Assembly (NCBI RefSeq): GCF_009363075.1
Contig: NZ_CP045293.1
Span: 4,486,001-4,550,000, forward strand
Length of the DNA stretch: 64,000 nt
Direction of reading: 5' to 3'
Origin: Paenibacillus guangzhouensis
Lineage (GTDB): Bacteria > Bacillota > Bacilli > Paenibacillales > Paenibacillaceae
This document shows positions 1-7,772 of this stretch, one piece after another (position 1 is the first letter of the stretch; each line of letters starts with the position of its first letter). The notes under the pieces were generated by a model. It saw only the letters and a program-made list of their open reading frames with translations, made no database searches and was not told the origin of the DNA. The position numbers and the translations under genes are program-made.

Positions 1-35
1 ACTCGTCCTTTCCTACCGAATCATCCTTCAGGCCT

Positions 36-362
36 TTAATGCCGCGGTGCCCATAACATGACGGACACCCCGACAATACAAATGCCTGCGCCAAGCCAAT
101 CGTACAGATCCGGCGTCTTCCGATCCACCATCCATCCCCATAAGACCGCCAGCACGATGAACACGCCGCCGTAAGCCGCATAGACACGGCCGAAAGAAGG
201 GAATTTCTGCAACGTCGGGATGACGCCGTAGGCGATCAGAATCACCGATCCAACAATGCCGTACCACATCGGCCTCGCTTCACGAAGCCATAGCCATACG
301 AGATACCCGCCGCCGATCTCTGCGAGCCCTGCAATCAAGAACAAAATAATCGCAATAACCAT
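36..362 (-). CDS. ynfA: YnfA/UPF0060 family small membrane protein
   Basis: The 108-residue protein has four predicted hydrophobic helices, at about residues 2-22, 30-48, 60-78 and 88-105. Family hallmarks are the [12 protein letters not shown] stretch near the N-terminus, the [10 protein letters not shown] segment and the WGWMVD loop. It is full length for UPF0060, a family of SMR-like inner-membrane proteins whose transport role is poorly defined. Its start lies 12 bp downstream of the ROK kinase stop on the same strand, so the two probably share a transcript. The family assignment is firm; the function is not. Confidence 0.9.
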   Translation of the reverse strand: MVIAIILFLIAGLAEIGGGYLVWLWLREARPMWYGIVGSVILIAYGVIPTLQKFPSFGRVYAAYGGVFIVLAVLWGWMVDRKTPDLYDWLGAGICIVGVSVMLWAPRH

Positions 363-374
363 TCCAACCGACCG

Positions 375-1337
375 TTAGGCCTGCTTGGACACGCTGCTGT
401 TCGCGAATGCCGCACTGCCAATAACCCCGCCGTTATCGATGAGTTCGCCGACCCGAATGCTCAGACGCTCCAAGTATCCTTTGTAAACCGAACGCTCCAG
501 CTCTTCGCGCATCGGCTTCAATAGACGTTCACCTGCCATTGCGCCGCCTCCGCCAATGACGACCACGTCCGGGCTGAACAAGCTGATGGAATAAGCCAAG
601 CCTTTTCCGAGCACCTTACCGGTATAATTCATAATATCAATCGCAAGCTGATCGCCGGCATCAAAAGCCTTCGATACTTCCGCCGCCGTTAGCTCGCCCT
701 TCTCATACACGTCACGCAGCGAGCTCTCACGTCCCGCAGCTAACGCTTCGGATGCTTGGCGCGCAATCCCCGTCGCCGATACGACGGTCTCGAGGCAGCC
801 TGTTAGTCCGCAGCCGCAAGGCGTCTTCTCGCCATCAATCGTCACATGGCCTAACTCGCCTGCCATATAGCCGCTGCCGTAGAACAACTCACCATTCGAT
901 ACGGTCGCTGCGGCAAGGCCTGTCCCGATCGTTACGCCATGCACGACATCTGCGCCTTTTCCGGCACCTTTCATCGCTTCACCAAAAATGTACATCCGCA
1001 CATCATTATCTATAAATACAGGCACGCCAATTTTCTCACTCAATAAATCTGCGAATGGCAAATCTCTCCACTGCAGGTTCGAGTTGAATGTCACATACCC
1101 TCTCTTCGGATCAATAAATCCAGGGATCCCCGCGCCAACCGCCTTCAGTTCGCTGCGATCCACTTTCGCATTTTCCAGCAACTCGTCGATCATCGATACC
1201 ATTTTGTTCAGTACATGATCACTGCCCAGATGCCGTTCCGTCGGCCGCTTAAGCGTTTGCAACAAGTTGTACTCCATATCGACCAGACCGCATACAATGT
1301 TCGTTCCTCCAACATCAATCCCTACCAAATAACTCAC
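375..1337 (-). CDS. ROK-family sugar kinase (glucokinase-like)
   Basis: This 320-residue protein has the ROK fold signatures. The N-terminal phosphate-binding motif GIDVGGTNIVCGLVD is at residues 6-20, a VFIDNDV segment carries the catalytic Asp, and an ELGHVTIDG stretch leads into the zinc motif CGCGLTGCLE near residue 175. A C-terminal VVIGGGGA binds nucleotide. ROK kinases phosphorylate hexoses such as glucose, allose or N-acetylated sugars in the cytosol; the exact sugar cannot be read from the sequence. The GTG start at 1337 is chosen because AGGAGGAG lies about 5 bp upstream. A TATAAT-like -10 at about 1390-1395 (minus strand) is the likely promoter. It is followed closely by ynfA. Confidence 0.92.
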   Translation of the reverse strand: MSYLVGIDVGGTNIVCGLVDMEYNLLQTLKRPTERHLGSDHVLNKMVSMIDELLENAKVDRSELKAVGAGIPGFIDPKRGYVTFNSNLQWRDLPFADLLSEKIGVPVFIDNDVRMYIFGEAMKGAGKGADVVHGVTIGTGLAAATVSNGELFYGSGYMAGELGHVTIDGEKTPCGCGLTGCLETVVSATGIARQASEALAAGRESSLRDVYEKGELTAAEVSKAFDAGDQLAIDIMNYTGKVLGKGLAYSISLFSPDVVVIGGGGAMAGERLLKPMREELERSVYKGYLERLSIRVGELIDNGGVIGSAAFANSSVSKQA

Positions 1338-1546
1338 AACGTCTCCTCCTGCTCTCTACAAGGAAATAGAATCTCGCAATCTACCGTCCATTATATCATA
1401 ACGGCTCTTTCCGGTTCGGAAAATTCTTAATTTCGCCCCATTTGCAAAAGGATTATTAAGGTAAAATTTCGGCGTATTCTATATAATACTAATGTGATGC
1501 AGATCACCACGATCTCGATATCGAATTCATGTACGGGGGTTATCCA

Positions 1547-1744
1547 GTGACCATTGTTGATATTAGTGAAATTGATGCCTCGTTATTCATTACGATTGCC
1601 GTCTTCTTGATGGTCATTTGCCCGCTGCTCAGCCTGGGGGTATTGCGACTTTTTCAAGAGAAGAAGCGTGCTGGTCTCTCCTATATCGGGGGATCCATTG
1701 TCGGCTACATTATTTTCCTTGTTGTGATAAAAATGTTCTTCTGA
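1547..1744 (+). CDS. Small two-helix membrane protein, unknown function
   Basis: The 65-residue protein has two hydrophobic helices (about residues 12-32 and 45-63) separated by a short basic loop, QEKKRAG. The GTG at 1547 is preferred because GGGGGT sits 7 bp upstream; an in-frame ATG at 1529 lies before that ribosome binding site. A TATAAT at 1482-1487 gives a plausible -10. It stands alone between the ROK kinase (divergent) and the MFS gene. I do not recognise a family. Confidence 0.6.
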   Translation: MTIVDISEIDASLFITIAVFLMVICPLLSLGVLRLFQEKKRAGLSYIGGSIVGYIIFLVVIKMFF

Positions 1745-1857
1745 ACGCATGTCATCGATGAACTACATAGGTTTGCAATTCATTCCTCCCACTCTCGCGT
1801 TCCGCTTACCATAGCGCCGCGCAAGTGGGATTTCTATTTTGTACCTCACGGCGATTG

Positions 1858-1886
1858 TTGAGATTTTCGCGCAATTTCACTATAAT
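1858..1886 (+). promoter_or_regulatory. Sigma-A promoter of the MFS gene
   Basis: TTGAGA (1858-1863), a 17-bp spacer and TATAAT (1881-1886). It lies 40 bp before the ATG at 1926. This argues against the longer upstream reading frame that would put the promoter inside the coding region. Confidence 0.75.
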
Positions 1887-1925
1887 AGAGCGGTTGTGCT
1901 GTTTACATCCAGAGGAGGATACATC

Positions 1926-3137
1926 ATGAACAATGATTCCACAGCAATGCAATCCTCGAGACTGCATTACTTCATAATGATTACGGTTATTATCGTGACG
2001 GGCGCGAGTCAAGGACTGCTGCTGCCGCTGCTGACGGTCCTGCTCGAGCATATGGGCGTCTCATCCGACTTGAACGGATTGAATGCGGCGATGCTGTATA
2101 TCGGTATCTTTTCCACCCTCTTTTTCGTAGAGAAACTACTAGCCTATTTCGGTTTCAAAAAACTCATATCCTTATCCTTGATGCTCGTCATCGCTGCCTT
2201 AGTGCTGTTCCCGATGTTTCAGAATATCTGGATTTGGTTCGCACTGCGATTCCTAGTCGGTGTCGGCGATAGCGCACTGCACTACGCATCCCAGCTCTGG
2301 GTGCTGACATCGAGCAATGAGCAGAACCGGGGACGCAACCTCTCCTTCTACGGGATGAGTTACGGGATCGGGTTCAGTATTGGGCCGCTCGGCATGAATT
2401 TGCTTGTCTTTGGCGATTGGGTACCTTTCGCAGCGATCGGCGTGTTATGCACCATCGTGCTGCTCCTCATTGTATTCATTCTGCCTGACTATCAGGTCAT
2501 GGGGACCAACAAAGAAAATGCGCCTGTGCTGGAACGCCGCTATACACGGTCCTTCCAATGGGCATGGTTCGCGCTTCTACCCGCGTTCCTATACGGCTAT
2601 ACCGAAGCATCGATGAATAGCAGCTTCCCGATTTACGCGCTGCGCATTGGGCTCGAGCAGAACTGGATTTCCTTCCTGCTGCCGTTCTTTGGGATCGGAG
2701 GATTGATCCTCCAGTTGCCGCTTGGCGTACTCAGTGACCGGATTGGCCGTAAAAAAGTGCTCATGGGCGCAGGCTTCCTCGGCGGGGTTGCCTTCCTGCT
2801 CATTCCGCTCTATGGTGCGAATCCGACGGCCATCCTGGTTCTATTTATGATTGCGGGCGGTATGCTGGGTTCCTTCTTCTCGCTGGGGCTCGCTTTTGCA
2901 GCAGATATTCTACCCAAAGCTTATCTGCCTTCGGCCAACGTCGTTGCCAGCTTCATCTTCAGCATCGGCAGCATTCTTGCGCCGAACTTGGCTGGGATCG
3001 GCATGCAGCATATTTCGATTTCATCGCTCTTCTGGCTGCTGGGCGGTATCTTCATCGTGTTCGCCGCACTTGGATTCTGGTTCAGACAGAAACAAGCAGA
3101 GCAAGTGCGTATCCGCGAATCGGTGCTTGACGCCTAG
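1926..3137 (+). CDS. Major facilitator superfamily transporter
   Basis: This 403-residue protein has twelve hydrophobic helices. Between helices 8 and 9 is the loop GVLSDRIGRKKVLMGAG (residues about 260-276), a typical MFS motif A of the form GxLxDRxGRKK. The first half has an equivalent helix 4-5 region, RFLVGVGDSALHYASQ. It is expected to be a proton-coupled drug or metabolite exporter; the substrate is unknown. The start at 1926 follows AGAGGAGG with 7-8 bp spacing and lies downstream of its own promoter. Its 3' end contains the -35 box of the next transcript. Confidence 0.88.
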   Translation: MNNDSTAMQSSRLHYFIMITVIIVTGASQGLLLPLLTVLLEHMGVSSDLNGLNAAMLYIGIFSTLFFVEKLLAYFGFKKLISLSLMLVIAALVLFPMFQNIWIWFALRFLVGVGDSALHYASQLWVLTSSNEQNRGRNLSFYGMSYGIGFSIGPLGMNLLVFGDWVPFAAIGVLCTIVLLLIVFILPDYQVMGTNKENAPVLERRYTRSFQWAWFALLPAFLYGYTEASMNSSFPIYALRIGLEQNWISFLLPFFGIGGLILQLPLGVLSDRIGRKKVLMGAGFLGGVAFLLIPLYGANPTAILVLFMIAGGMLGSFFSLGLAFAADILPKAYLPSANVVASFIFSIGSILAPNLAGIGMQHISISSLFWLLGGIFIVFAALGFWFRQKQAEQVRIRESVLDA

Positions 3138-3156
3138 CCCTACAGACGCGTATGAT
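3127..3156 (+). promoter_or_regulatory. Promoter of the T-box/trpS transcript
   Basis: TTGACG (3127-3132), an 18-bp spacer and TATGAT (3151-3156). The -35 box overlaps the last codons of the MFS gene, and the -10 lies 14 bp past its stop. The predicted start near 3163 would begin just before the T-box stem I. Confidence 0.65.
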
Positions 3157-3164
3157 ACTGGAAA

Positions 3165-3482
3165 TGAAATATTTGCTAAACGACGTTGAAAAAGGGGAAG
3201 TAGGAGCGCGAACGAGGACTTGCAGAGAGCCGGTGGGAGCTGTGAACCGGTGTCCACCGCACTTTGAATGGCCTTTGGAGTTGTCTTCCGAACCGCTGCT
3301 GCGAGAGTAGGAAGTACCGGGGTTCCCGCCGTTATCCAGGGAGCGATATCGATGAGCTGGACTAGACTGGCGAATTCCGTATCGTTAGAGCGGATCCGTT
3401 CTCCCTTTCCAAGGCGAGCAACGAATCAATAAAGGTGGTACCACGAAGCTTTCGTCCTTTCATAGGGCGAAGGCTTTTTTTG
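3165..3482 (+). ncRNA. T-box riboswitch, tryptophan specific
   Basis: The leader contains the elements of a T-box. Stem I has a distal GGTGGGAGC...GTGAACCGG arrangement at 3227-3250. A specifier-loop context GAA-TGG-C puts a Trp codon at 3269-3271. The T-box core AAAGGTGGTACCACG is at 3431-3445. A terminator hairpin, AAGC/GGCTT arms around TCATA, ends in a T run at 3474-3481. Uncharged tRNA-Trp would pair with the UGG specifier and the TGGT bulge and favour antitermination. The downstream gene is trpS, which agrees with the specifier. The fourth base of the TGGN bulge is T, which implies an A (or a wobble-paired G) discriminator base in the tRNA. Confidence 0.93.
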
Positions 3483-3555
3483 TTGGTATAGAATACTTCA
3501 TCGCGTGAAGTTAATGTATCACGTTGCGGGGTTATTTTGAAAGGAGGTGATGGTC

Positions 3556-3765
3556 ATGGAAGATGGTTGGTGGTGGCGATGGTTCATTCACAGTAACGGT
3601 AAATTTAATCGAAAGGGTCGCCAGCCTCATGTTGGCGGCTCCCTAAGGAGGATTTCTGATGTTAAAAGAACGTGTATTAACCGGAGACCGCACGACAGGC
3701 CGACTACACCTTGGCCATTACGCCGGAAGTTTACAGAATCGTGTACAGCTGCAGCATCAATATGA
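3556..3765 (+). CDS. Trp-rich leader peptide overlapping trpS
   Basis: A consensus ribosome binding site, AAGGAGG (3541-3547), lies 8 bp before ATG 3556. The frame opens MEDG-WWW-R-WF: four Trp codons (TGG at 3568, 3571, 3574 and 3580) within the first nine. It stays open to a stop at 3763-3765, more than 100 bp into trpS in another frame. Such clustered Trp codons are the hallmark of ribosome-sensing attenuators, for example the B. subtilis rtp leader and the leader of the auxiliary trpS1 in Streptomyces. A hairpin CGCCA...TGGCG (3619-3637) lies just upstream of the trpS Shine-Dalgarno. I infer a regulatory leader; the C-terminal part is probably incidental. Confidence 0.7.
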   Translation: MEDGWWWRWFIHSNGKFNRKGRQPHVGGSLRRISDVKRTCINRRPHDRPTTPWPLRRKFTESCTAAASI

Positions 3766-4660
3766 TACATTCATCATGTTAGCCGATGTCCAGGCTTTAA
3801 CGACCCATTTTGATCGGCCCGAAATGATTCGCGAACATGTGCGTGAAGTAGCACTCGATTATCTAGCAGTAGGCATTGATCCGGAGCATGCGAATATCTT
3901 CATCCAATCGATGATTCCGGAAATCGCCGAGCTGACGGTATACTTCTCGATGTTCGTGCGGATCAATCATTTGCGCCATAACCCTACAATCAAAGCGGAA
4001 TCCCGCGGCGGCAATTTTGATGAGCTCTACTACGGTTTCCTCGGCTACCCGATCAGCCAGACGGCGGATATTACGTTCTGCAAAGCAACGATCATTCCTG
4101 TCGGCGAGGATCAGCTGCCGCATCTCGAGAGCTCGCGCTACATCGTGCGGCGGTTCAACGAGCTCTACGGCCCGGTATTCCCTGAGCCGCAAGCGATGCT
4201 AAGCAAGTTCCCCCGCCTCACGGGGCTCGACGGCAATGCGAAGATGAGCAAGAGCCTCGGTAATGCCATTGCGTTAAGTGCGAGCCCCGAAGAGATTGCG
4301 CTCAAAGTACGGAAAGCCGTAACAGATCCTGCGCGCATTCATAAGCATGACCCAGGGCATCCTGAGCGTTGTCCCATTTATCATTATCACCAGGCGTTTC
4401 GCTCGACTGAGGCTGCCGAGATTCATACTGCGTGCGAGCAAGGCAAGATCGGCTGTACAGCCTGCAAGCAGCACATCACGAACACCCTTCAAGAGCTTCT
4501 CGCCCCAATGCGTGAACGACGGGCTGACTATGAAACAAAGCCAAAATTCGTCGATGAAATGCTCCAGCACGGGACCGAACACGCTCGCAGCATCGCACGC
4601 CATACCATGGAAGAGGTGCGTGAAGCGATGGGGATTCAATATTTCAAATCACATATATAA
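3659..4660 (+). CDS. trpS: Tryptophanyl-tRNA synthetase, iron-sulfur (Thermotoga-like) type
   Basis: This 333-residue class I enzyme attaches Trp to tRNA-Trp in the cytosol. The HIGH motif reads HLGH (17-20), KMSKS is at 195-199, and GEDQLPH (149-155) is the conserved active-site stretch. Cys238, Cys259, Cys266 and Cys269 form C-x20-C-x6-C-x2-C. This closely matches the C-x22-C-x6-C-x2-C that binds a [4Fe-4S] cluster near the anticodon region in Thermotoga maritima TrpRS, and the surrounding residues (CPIYHYHQAF) also match. The sequence differs clearly from the usual Bacillus TrpRS, so it may be a second, auxiliary copy. ATG 3659 follows AAGGAGG (3645-3651) at 7 bp. Control is by T-box plus Trp leader. 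Confidence 0.95.
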   Translation: MLKERVLTGDRTTGRLHLGHYAGSLQNRVQLQHQYDTFIMLADVQALTTHFDRPEMIREHVREVALDYLAVGIDPEHANIFIQSMIPEIAELTVYFSMFVRINHLRHNPTIKAESRGGNFDELYYGFLGYPISQTADITFCKATIIPVGEDQLPHLESSRYIVRRFNELYGPVFPEPQAMLSKFPRLTGLDGNAKMSKSLGNAIALSASPEEIALKVRKAVTDPARIHKHDPGHPERCPIYHYHQAFRSTEAAEIHTACEQGKIGCTACKQHITNTLQELLAPMRERRADYETKPKFVDEMLQHGTEHARSIARHTMEEVREAMGIQYFKSHI

Positions 4661-4678
4661 GAAGGGAACGCATCGTAT

Positions 4679-5026
4679 ATGATCCATTATCTTGAATACT
4701 GCTTAAGCAAGCCGGGCACCACCTTAACTTTCCCCTTCGGTAATGAAGTACGCGTCCTGAAGGTCGGGACGAAAATGTTCGCACTGATGTCATCCGACGA
4801 TCCTGCACCCGATATCAGCTTGAAATGCGATCCGGTCCGCGCGGCTTCGCTTCGGGAACAATATACCGACATTAAGCCCGGGTATCATCTGAACAAAAAG
4901 CATTGGAACACCGTTACCCTGGACGGCGATCTCACCGATGAAGAGATCAAGATGCTGATCGATCACTCGTATGAGCTTGTCTTTAAAGGATTGACAAAGG
5001 CGGAAAAAGCCGAGATTACGGGATAA
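4679..5026 (+). CDS. MmcQ/YjbR family protein
   Basis: The 115-residue protein has the compact YjbR-like fold signatures: a FPFGNEVRVLKVGTKMFAL beta-hairpin region near the N-terminus, a SLKCDPVRAASLREQY segment, the PGYHLNKKHWNTV motif at about residues 67-79, and a C-terminal helix DHSYELVFKGL. The family is small and cytosolic. It is often annotated as DNA-binding by structural analogy, and its biochemical role is unproven. It starts 18 bp after trpS, so it is probably co-transcribed, and a strong terminator follows it. Confidence 0.88.
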   Translation: MIHYLEYCLSKPGTTLTFPFGNEVRVLKVGTKMFALMSSDDPAPDISLKCDPVRAASLREQYTDIKPGYHLNKKHWNTVTLDGDLTDEEIKMLIDHSYELVFKGLTKAEKAEITG

Positions 5027-5048
5027 CCTGTAGGTAGGCAAGGACGAA

Positions 5049-5076
5049 GAAGCAAGCTTACAGCTTGCTTCTTTTT
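5049..5076 (+). terminator. Intrinsic terminator of the trpS-yjbR transcript
   Basis: A perfect 9-bp stem, GAAGCAAGC/GCTTGCTTC, with loop TTACA and a following run of five T. Confidence 0.92.
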
Positions 5077-5134
5077 GTGTGATCGATTATGTTTTTGAGT
5101 CTTATGAATAACATGTGAATTTTTCCATATTCTG

Positions 5135-5182
5135 TTGTCGAAGTCCGGTGAATCGAGTATGATCAGAATAGAACGATCGTTC
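5135..5182 (+). promoter_or_regulatory. tetR promoter with palindromic operator
   Basis: TTGTCG (5135-5140), a 17-bp spacer and TATGAT (5158-5163) form the promoter. The perfect 12-bp palindrome GAACGATCGTTC (5171-5182) overlaps the expected transcription start. The same 12 bp recur before the next gene, so this is very probably the autoregulatory operator of the TetR protein encoded just downstream. Confidence 0.85.
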
Positions 5183-5200
5183 AATAGATAAGGATGACCC

Positions 5201-5791
5201 ATGATGAAAAGACATTACGATAGTGACCAGACTCGCAAGGAGATCGCCGAGAAAGCCGCACATCTGTTTGCGCAAAAAGGGTTCGCAGGCACCTCGATCT
5301 CCGATATCTCGCGAGAGACAGGTTACAGTAAAGGGCATGTGTATTACCATTTCGAGAACAAAGAGAAGCTGTTCCTCTACCTCGCGAAGGACGGCATGCG
5401 CGTATGGGCCGAGAAATGGAACGCCATCTCCCCGAACTATGATTCAGCCACCGAGAAGCTATATGCGATGGCCACCTTCGTGTTGAATAACTATCATACG
5501 CCTCTGCTCAAGGTCGGCCAAGAACTCACTGCCAATCCGAACGTGCAGCCTGAGACCATGCAGGAGCTCTATGGGCTGGCTGCCACGCCGATGCAAGCTT
5601 ACGCAACAATCCTCCAACAGGGGATGGATACGGGGGAGTTCGCGATCGCTGACTTGGAGGCGACGACTTTTCTGCTCGGCACCTGGTTCGGCGCGTTATG
5701 CCAGCATATCTATACGATGGAATACGAGCAGCTTCACGGGATGTTCCGTCAATGCGTTACGATATTCCTAGGCGGGGTTCGGCAGTCATAA
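5201..5791 (+). CDS. TetR/AcrR family transcriptional regulator
   Basis: This 196-residue protein has an N-terminal TetR helix-turn-helix at about residues 9-56 (IAEKAAHLFAQKGFAGTSISDI, then TGYSKGHVYYHFENKEKLF). A C-terminal ligand-binding and dimerisation domain follows, of TetR_C_6-like composition. It probably represses itself and the following SDR gene through the GAACGATCGTTC operators at 5171 and 5814. The inducer is unknown but is likely a substrate of the SDR. The start may be 5201 or the adjacent ATG at 5204; AAGGA lies upstream. Confidence 0.93.
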   Translation: MMKRHYDSDQTRKEIAEKAAHLFAQKGFAGTSISDISRETGYSKGHVYYHFENKEKLFLYLAKDGMRVWAEKWNAISPNYDSATEKLYAMATFVLNNYHTPLLKVGQELTANPNVQPETMQELYGLAATPMQAYATILQQGMDTGEFAIADLEATTFLLGTWFGALCQHIYTMEYEQLHGMFRQCVTIFLGGVRQS

Positions 5792-5813
5792 ATGACTGCT
5801 TTCGCCTTGATTA

Positions 5814-5825
5814 GAACGATCGTTC
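5814..5825 (+). promoter_or_regulatory. Second TetR operator, upstream of the SDR gene
   Basis: The perfect palindrome GAACGATCGTTC is identical to that at 5171-5182 and has the same TA 5' flank. It lies 50 bp before the SDR start, next to a TTGATT at 5807-5812 that could be a -35 box. Confidence 0.85.
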
Positions 5826-5875
5826 CAATTGTTCTAATGTAGCATTTCAATGACAAAGAATAGGATGTGGAACAA

Positions 5876-6736
5876 ATGACAGCAGCACAACAAATCGCCA
5901 TCGTGACCGGAGGCGGATCAGGTATTGGCCGAGCCATTGGACTTGAGTTAGCTCGCGAGCAAATCTTCGTCATCATCGCTGATATCGATCCACAAGGACG
6001 AGAGCAGACAGTGCAAGACATTTCACAAGCTGGCGGCAACGCGCGCGGCGTTCACCTTGACGTCACCGACCCATCCCAGGTCGAGGCAGTCATCCGCGAT
6101 GTTCAGCAAGAATTTGGGCGGCTTGACTATATGTTCAACAATGCGGGCATCTCCATGTGCGGAGAGTTGTACGATACGACGAACGAGCATTGGGAACGGA
6201 TCATCAATGTGAATCTGTGGGGCGTAATTCATGGTACGCGCTTTGCCTACGAGATTATGAAACAGCAAGGCTTTGGTTATATCGCCAATACCGCATCGGC
6301 GACCGGACTCGGTCCTTCACCTACGGCGGCGGCCTATGCCACCACGAAGCACGCTGTCGTCGGTCTGACAACGTCACTGCATTATGAAGCGGAGACATTC
6401 GGCGTCTACGTCAGCGCTTTATGCCCTGCCTTTGTGGATACACCTATCTTCGGGAAGAGCGAGACGCCTGGTATGGATAAAGCCAAAATCCAAGCCCAGA
6501 TGAAAAAACAAAAGCTGATGCGCCCTGACCAGTTCGCACGCATTGCCGTGAAGGGGCTAAAGCGCAATGAACCGATCATCTGCCCGATGCCGCTGCGGCG
6601 TACGATGGATGTCGTGTTCACTCTGTTCCCGTCGCTCCACCGAAAGCTCATGCGGTTCGTCTGCAAGACCGCTCGACAAGCCAGCATCGCGGCGCCCGTT
6701 CCGCATGATAGCCCCTCGGCAGACAGGGCTCTATAA
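5876..6736 (+). CDS. Short-chain dehydrogenase/reductase (classical SDR)
   Basis: A 286-residue NAD(P)-dependent oxidoreductase. The cofactor motif TGGGSGIG is at about residues 11-18, and an acidic residue after beta-2 (ADIDP) suggests NAD preference. Further motifs are NNAG at about 88-91, the catalytic Ser in NTASATG, and YxxxK as YATTK. The C-terminal extension after about residue 255 is poorly conserved. ATG 5876 lies 10 bp after AGGA (5862-5865); a GTG at 5867 would be too close to that site. It is paired with the upstream tetR through a shared operator. The substrate is unknown. Confidence 0.92.
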   Translation: MTAAQQIAIVTGGGSGIGRAIGLELAREQIFVIIADIDPQGREQTVQDISQAGGNARGVHLDVTDPSQVEAVIRDVQQEFGRLDYMFNNAGISMCGELYDTTNEHWERIINVNLWGVIHGTRFAYEIMKQQGFGYIANTASATGLGPSPTAAAYATTKHAVVGLTTSLHYEAETFGVYVSALCPAFVDTPIFGKSETPGMDKAKIQAQMKKQKLMRPDQFARIAVKGLKRNEPIICPMPLRRTMDVVFTLFPSLHRKLMRFVCKTARQASIAAPVPHDSPSADRAL

Positions 6737-6782
6737 GGAAAAGCCGCTGATCTCGGTTGATTCCCGGTCCAGCGGCTTCCTT
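6737..6782. terminator. Bidirectional terminator between convergent SDR genes
   Basis: The arms AAGCCGCTG (6741-6749) and CAGCGGCTT (6770-6778), with A-rich and T-containing flanks, lie between two convergent genes. The loop is long, about 20 nt. Confidence 0.7.
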
Positions 6783-6789
6783 GATGTGC

Positions 6790-7665
6790 TTACGCCTTCG
6801 CGACATGCTCCGCAAAATGCCGTCCCCAGTGCGGCCGCGACCCGTCAAGATCCGTGAAGTCGTATACTTCGGACAGTCCCCACGTGCTATAAGAACCGCC
6901 TGTTTTCTCAAGTACATCTGGATCGCTTGCCAACGCGACAAGCGCCCGTCCGATATAATACGGCGTCTCGGATGCGATAAAGTTCGGATCCTTCTTCGCG
7001 CCTTCCTGCCAATTCGCTTCCGTCACTTCGAAATACTCCAGCATTTCTTCCGACCGCAGGAATCCTGGCGTTAACGATACGGCTGCGATGCCATGCGGCT
7101 TCAAATCCGCTGCCATCGCTTGCGCCAGATGGATGTTCGAGATTTTCGCCAAGCTGTAATAGAGATTGCCGCGGTAATCATAGTTCACCCCGTCCGTGAT
7201 CTCGATGATCAATCCCTGCTTGCGCGGTATCATCAACTGCACCCCGTAATAACTGGTTACCATATGGGTTCGTACGGCACGTTCCTGCACGCGCAAGCCA
7301 TTCTCTAGCGAATGCTCCCAGAAAGGCTTCGTCCAATCAATCAACGATTCGCCGCCCCAAATGTCATTGACGAGAATATCGAGACGTCCCTGTTCCTGCT
7401 TCACCCGTTCGAAGAGCGCAACCACTTCAGATTCCACCGTATGATCCACGCGGACCGGGAATGCCTTTCCGCCTCTCGCCTCGATCATCTCCGCCGTCTC
7501 ATCGATCGTCTCACGACGTCCAATATCCGATAGACGACTCCGTACACTGCGTCCCGTCACATAGACTGTCGCGCCCGCTTCCCCTAGCGATACGGCGATC
7601 GCTCGTCCAGCGCCGCGGGTACCTCCTGCGACAACTGCTATTTTTCCAGCCAATGGTTTACTCAT
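6790..7665 (-). CDS. Atypical SDR-family oxidoreductase
   Basis: The 291-residue protein has an SDR cofactor motif, GGTRGAGRA (near residue 14), and an R-rich TGRSVRSRL after beta-2 that suggests NADPH. The usual NNAG is replaced by NDIWGG at about 100, and the active-site motif is YYSLAK. An insertion holding ERAVRTHMVTSYYGVQLM lies between them. ATG 7665 is chosen because GAGGTGG precedes it by about 8 bp; the longer frame upstream lacks a site. It is divergent from a WYL regulator, with a palindrome between the two. Substrate unknown. Confidence 0.88.
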   Translation of the reverse strand: MSKPLAGKIAVVAGGTRGAGRAIAVSLGEAGATVYVTGRSVRSRLSDIGRRETIDETAEMIEARGGKAFPVRVDHTVESEVVALFERVKQEQGRLDILVNDIWGGESLIDWTKPFWEHSLENGLRVQERAVRTHMVTSYYGVQLMIPRKQGLIIEITDGVNYDYRGNLYYSLAKISNIHLAQAMAADLKPHGIAAVSLTPGFLRSEEMLEYFEVTEANWQEGAKKDPNFIASETPYYIGRALVALASDPDVLEKTGGSYSTWGLSEVYDFTDLDGSRPHWGRHFAEHVAKA

Positions 7666-7722
7666 AAAGTTATCCACCTCTCGTATTTGCTTGTTACTTG
7701 TATTTAATGTATCATTCGAATC

Positions 7723-7739
7723 ATGACATCTATTGTCAT
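7723..7739. promoter_or_regulatory. Candidate operator in the SDR/WYL-regulator divergent region
   Basis: The perfect inverted repeat ATGACA-N5-TGTCAT is placed between the two divergent starts (7665 and 7773). Its position and symmetry suit control of both genes by the adjacent regulator. This is an inference; no binding motif for this protein is known to me. Confidence 0.5.
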
Positions 7740-7772
7740 ATATGATTTTATCGAAAGAGAGGGCTGTTCTAC

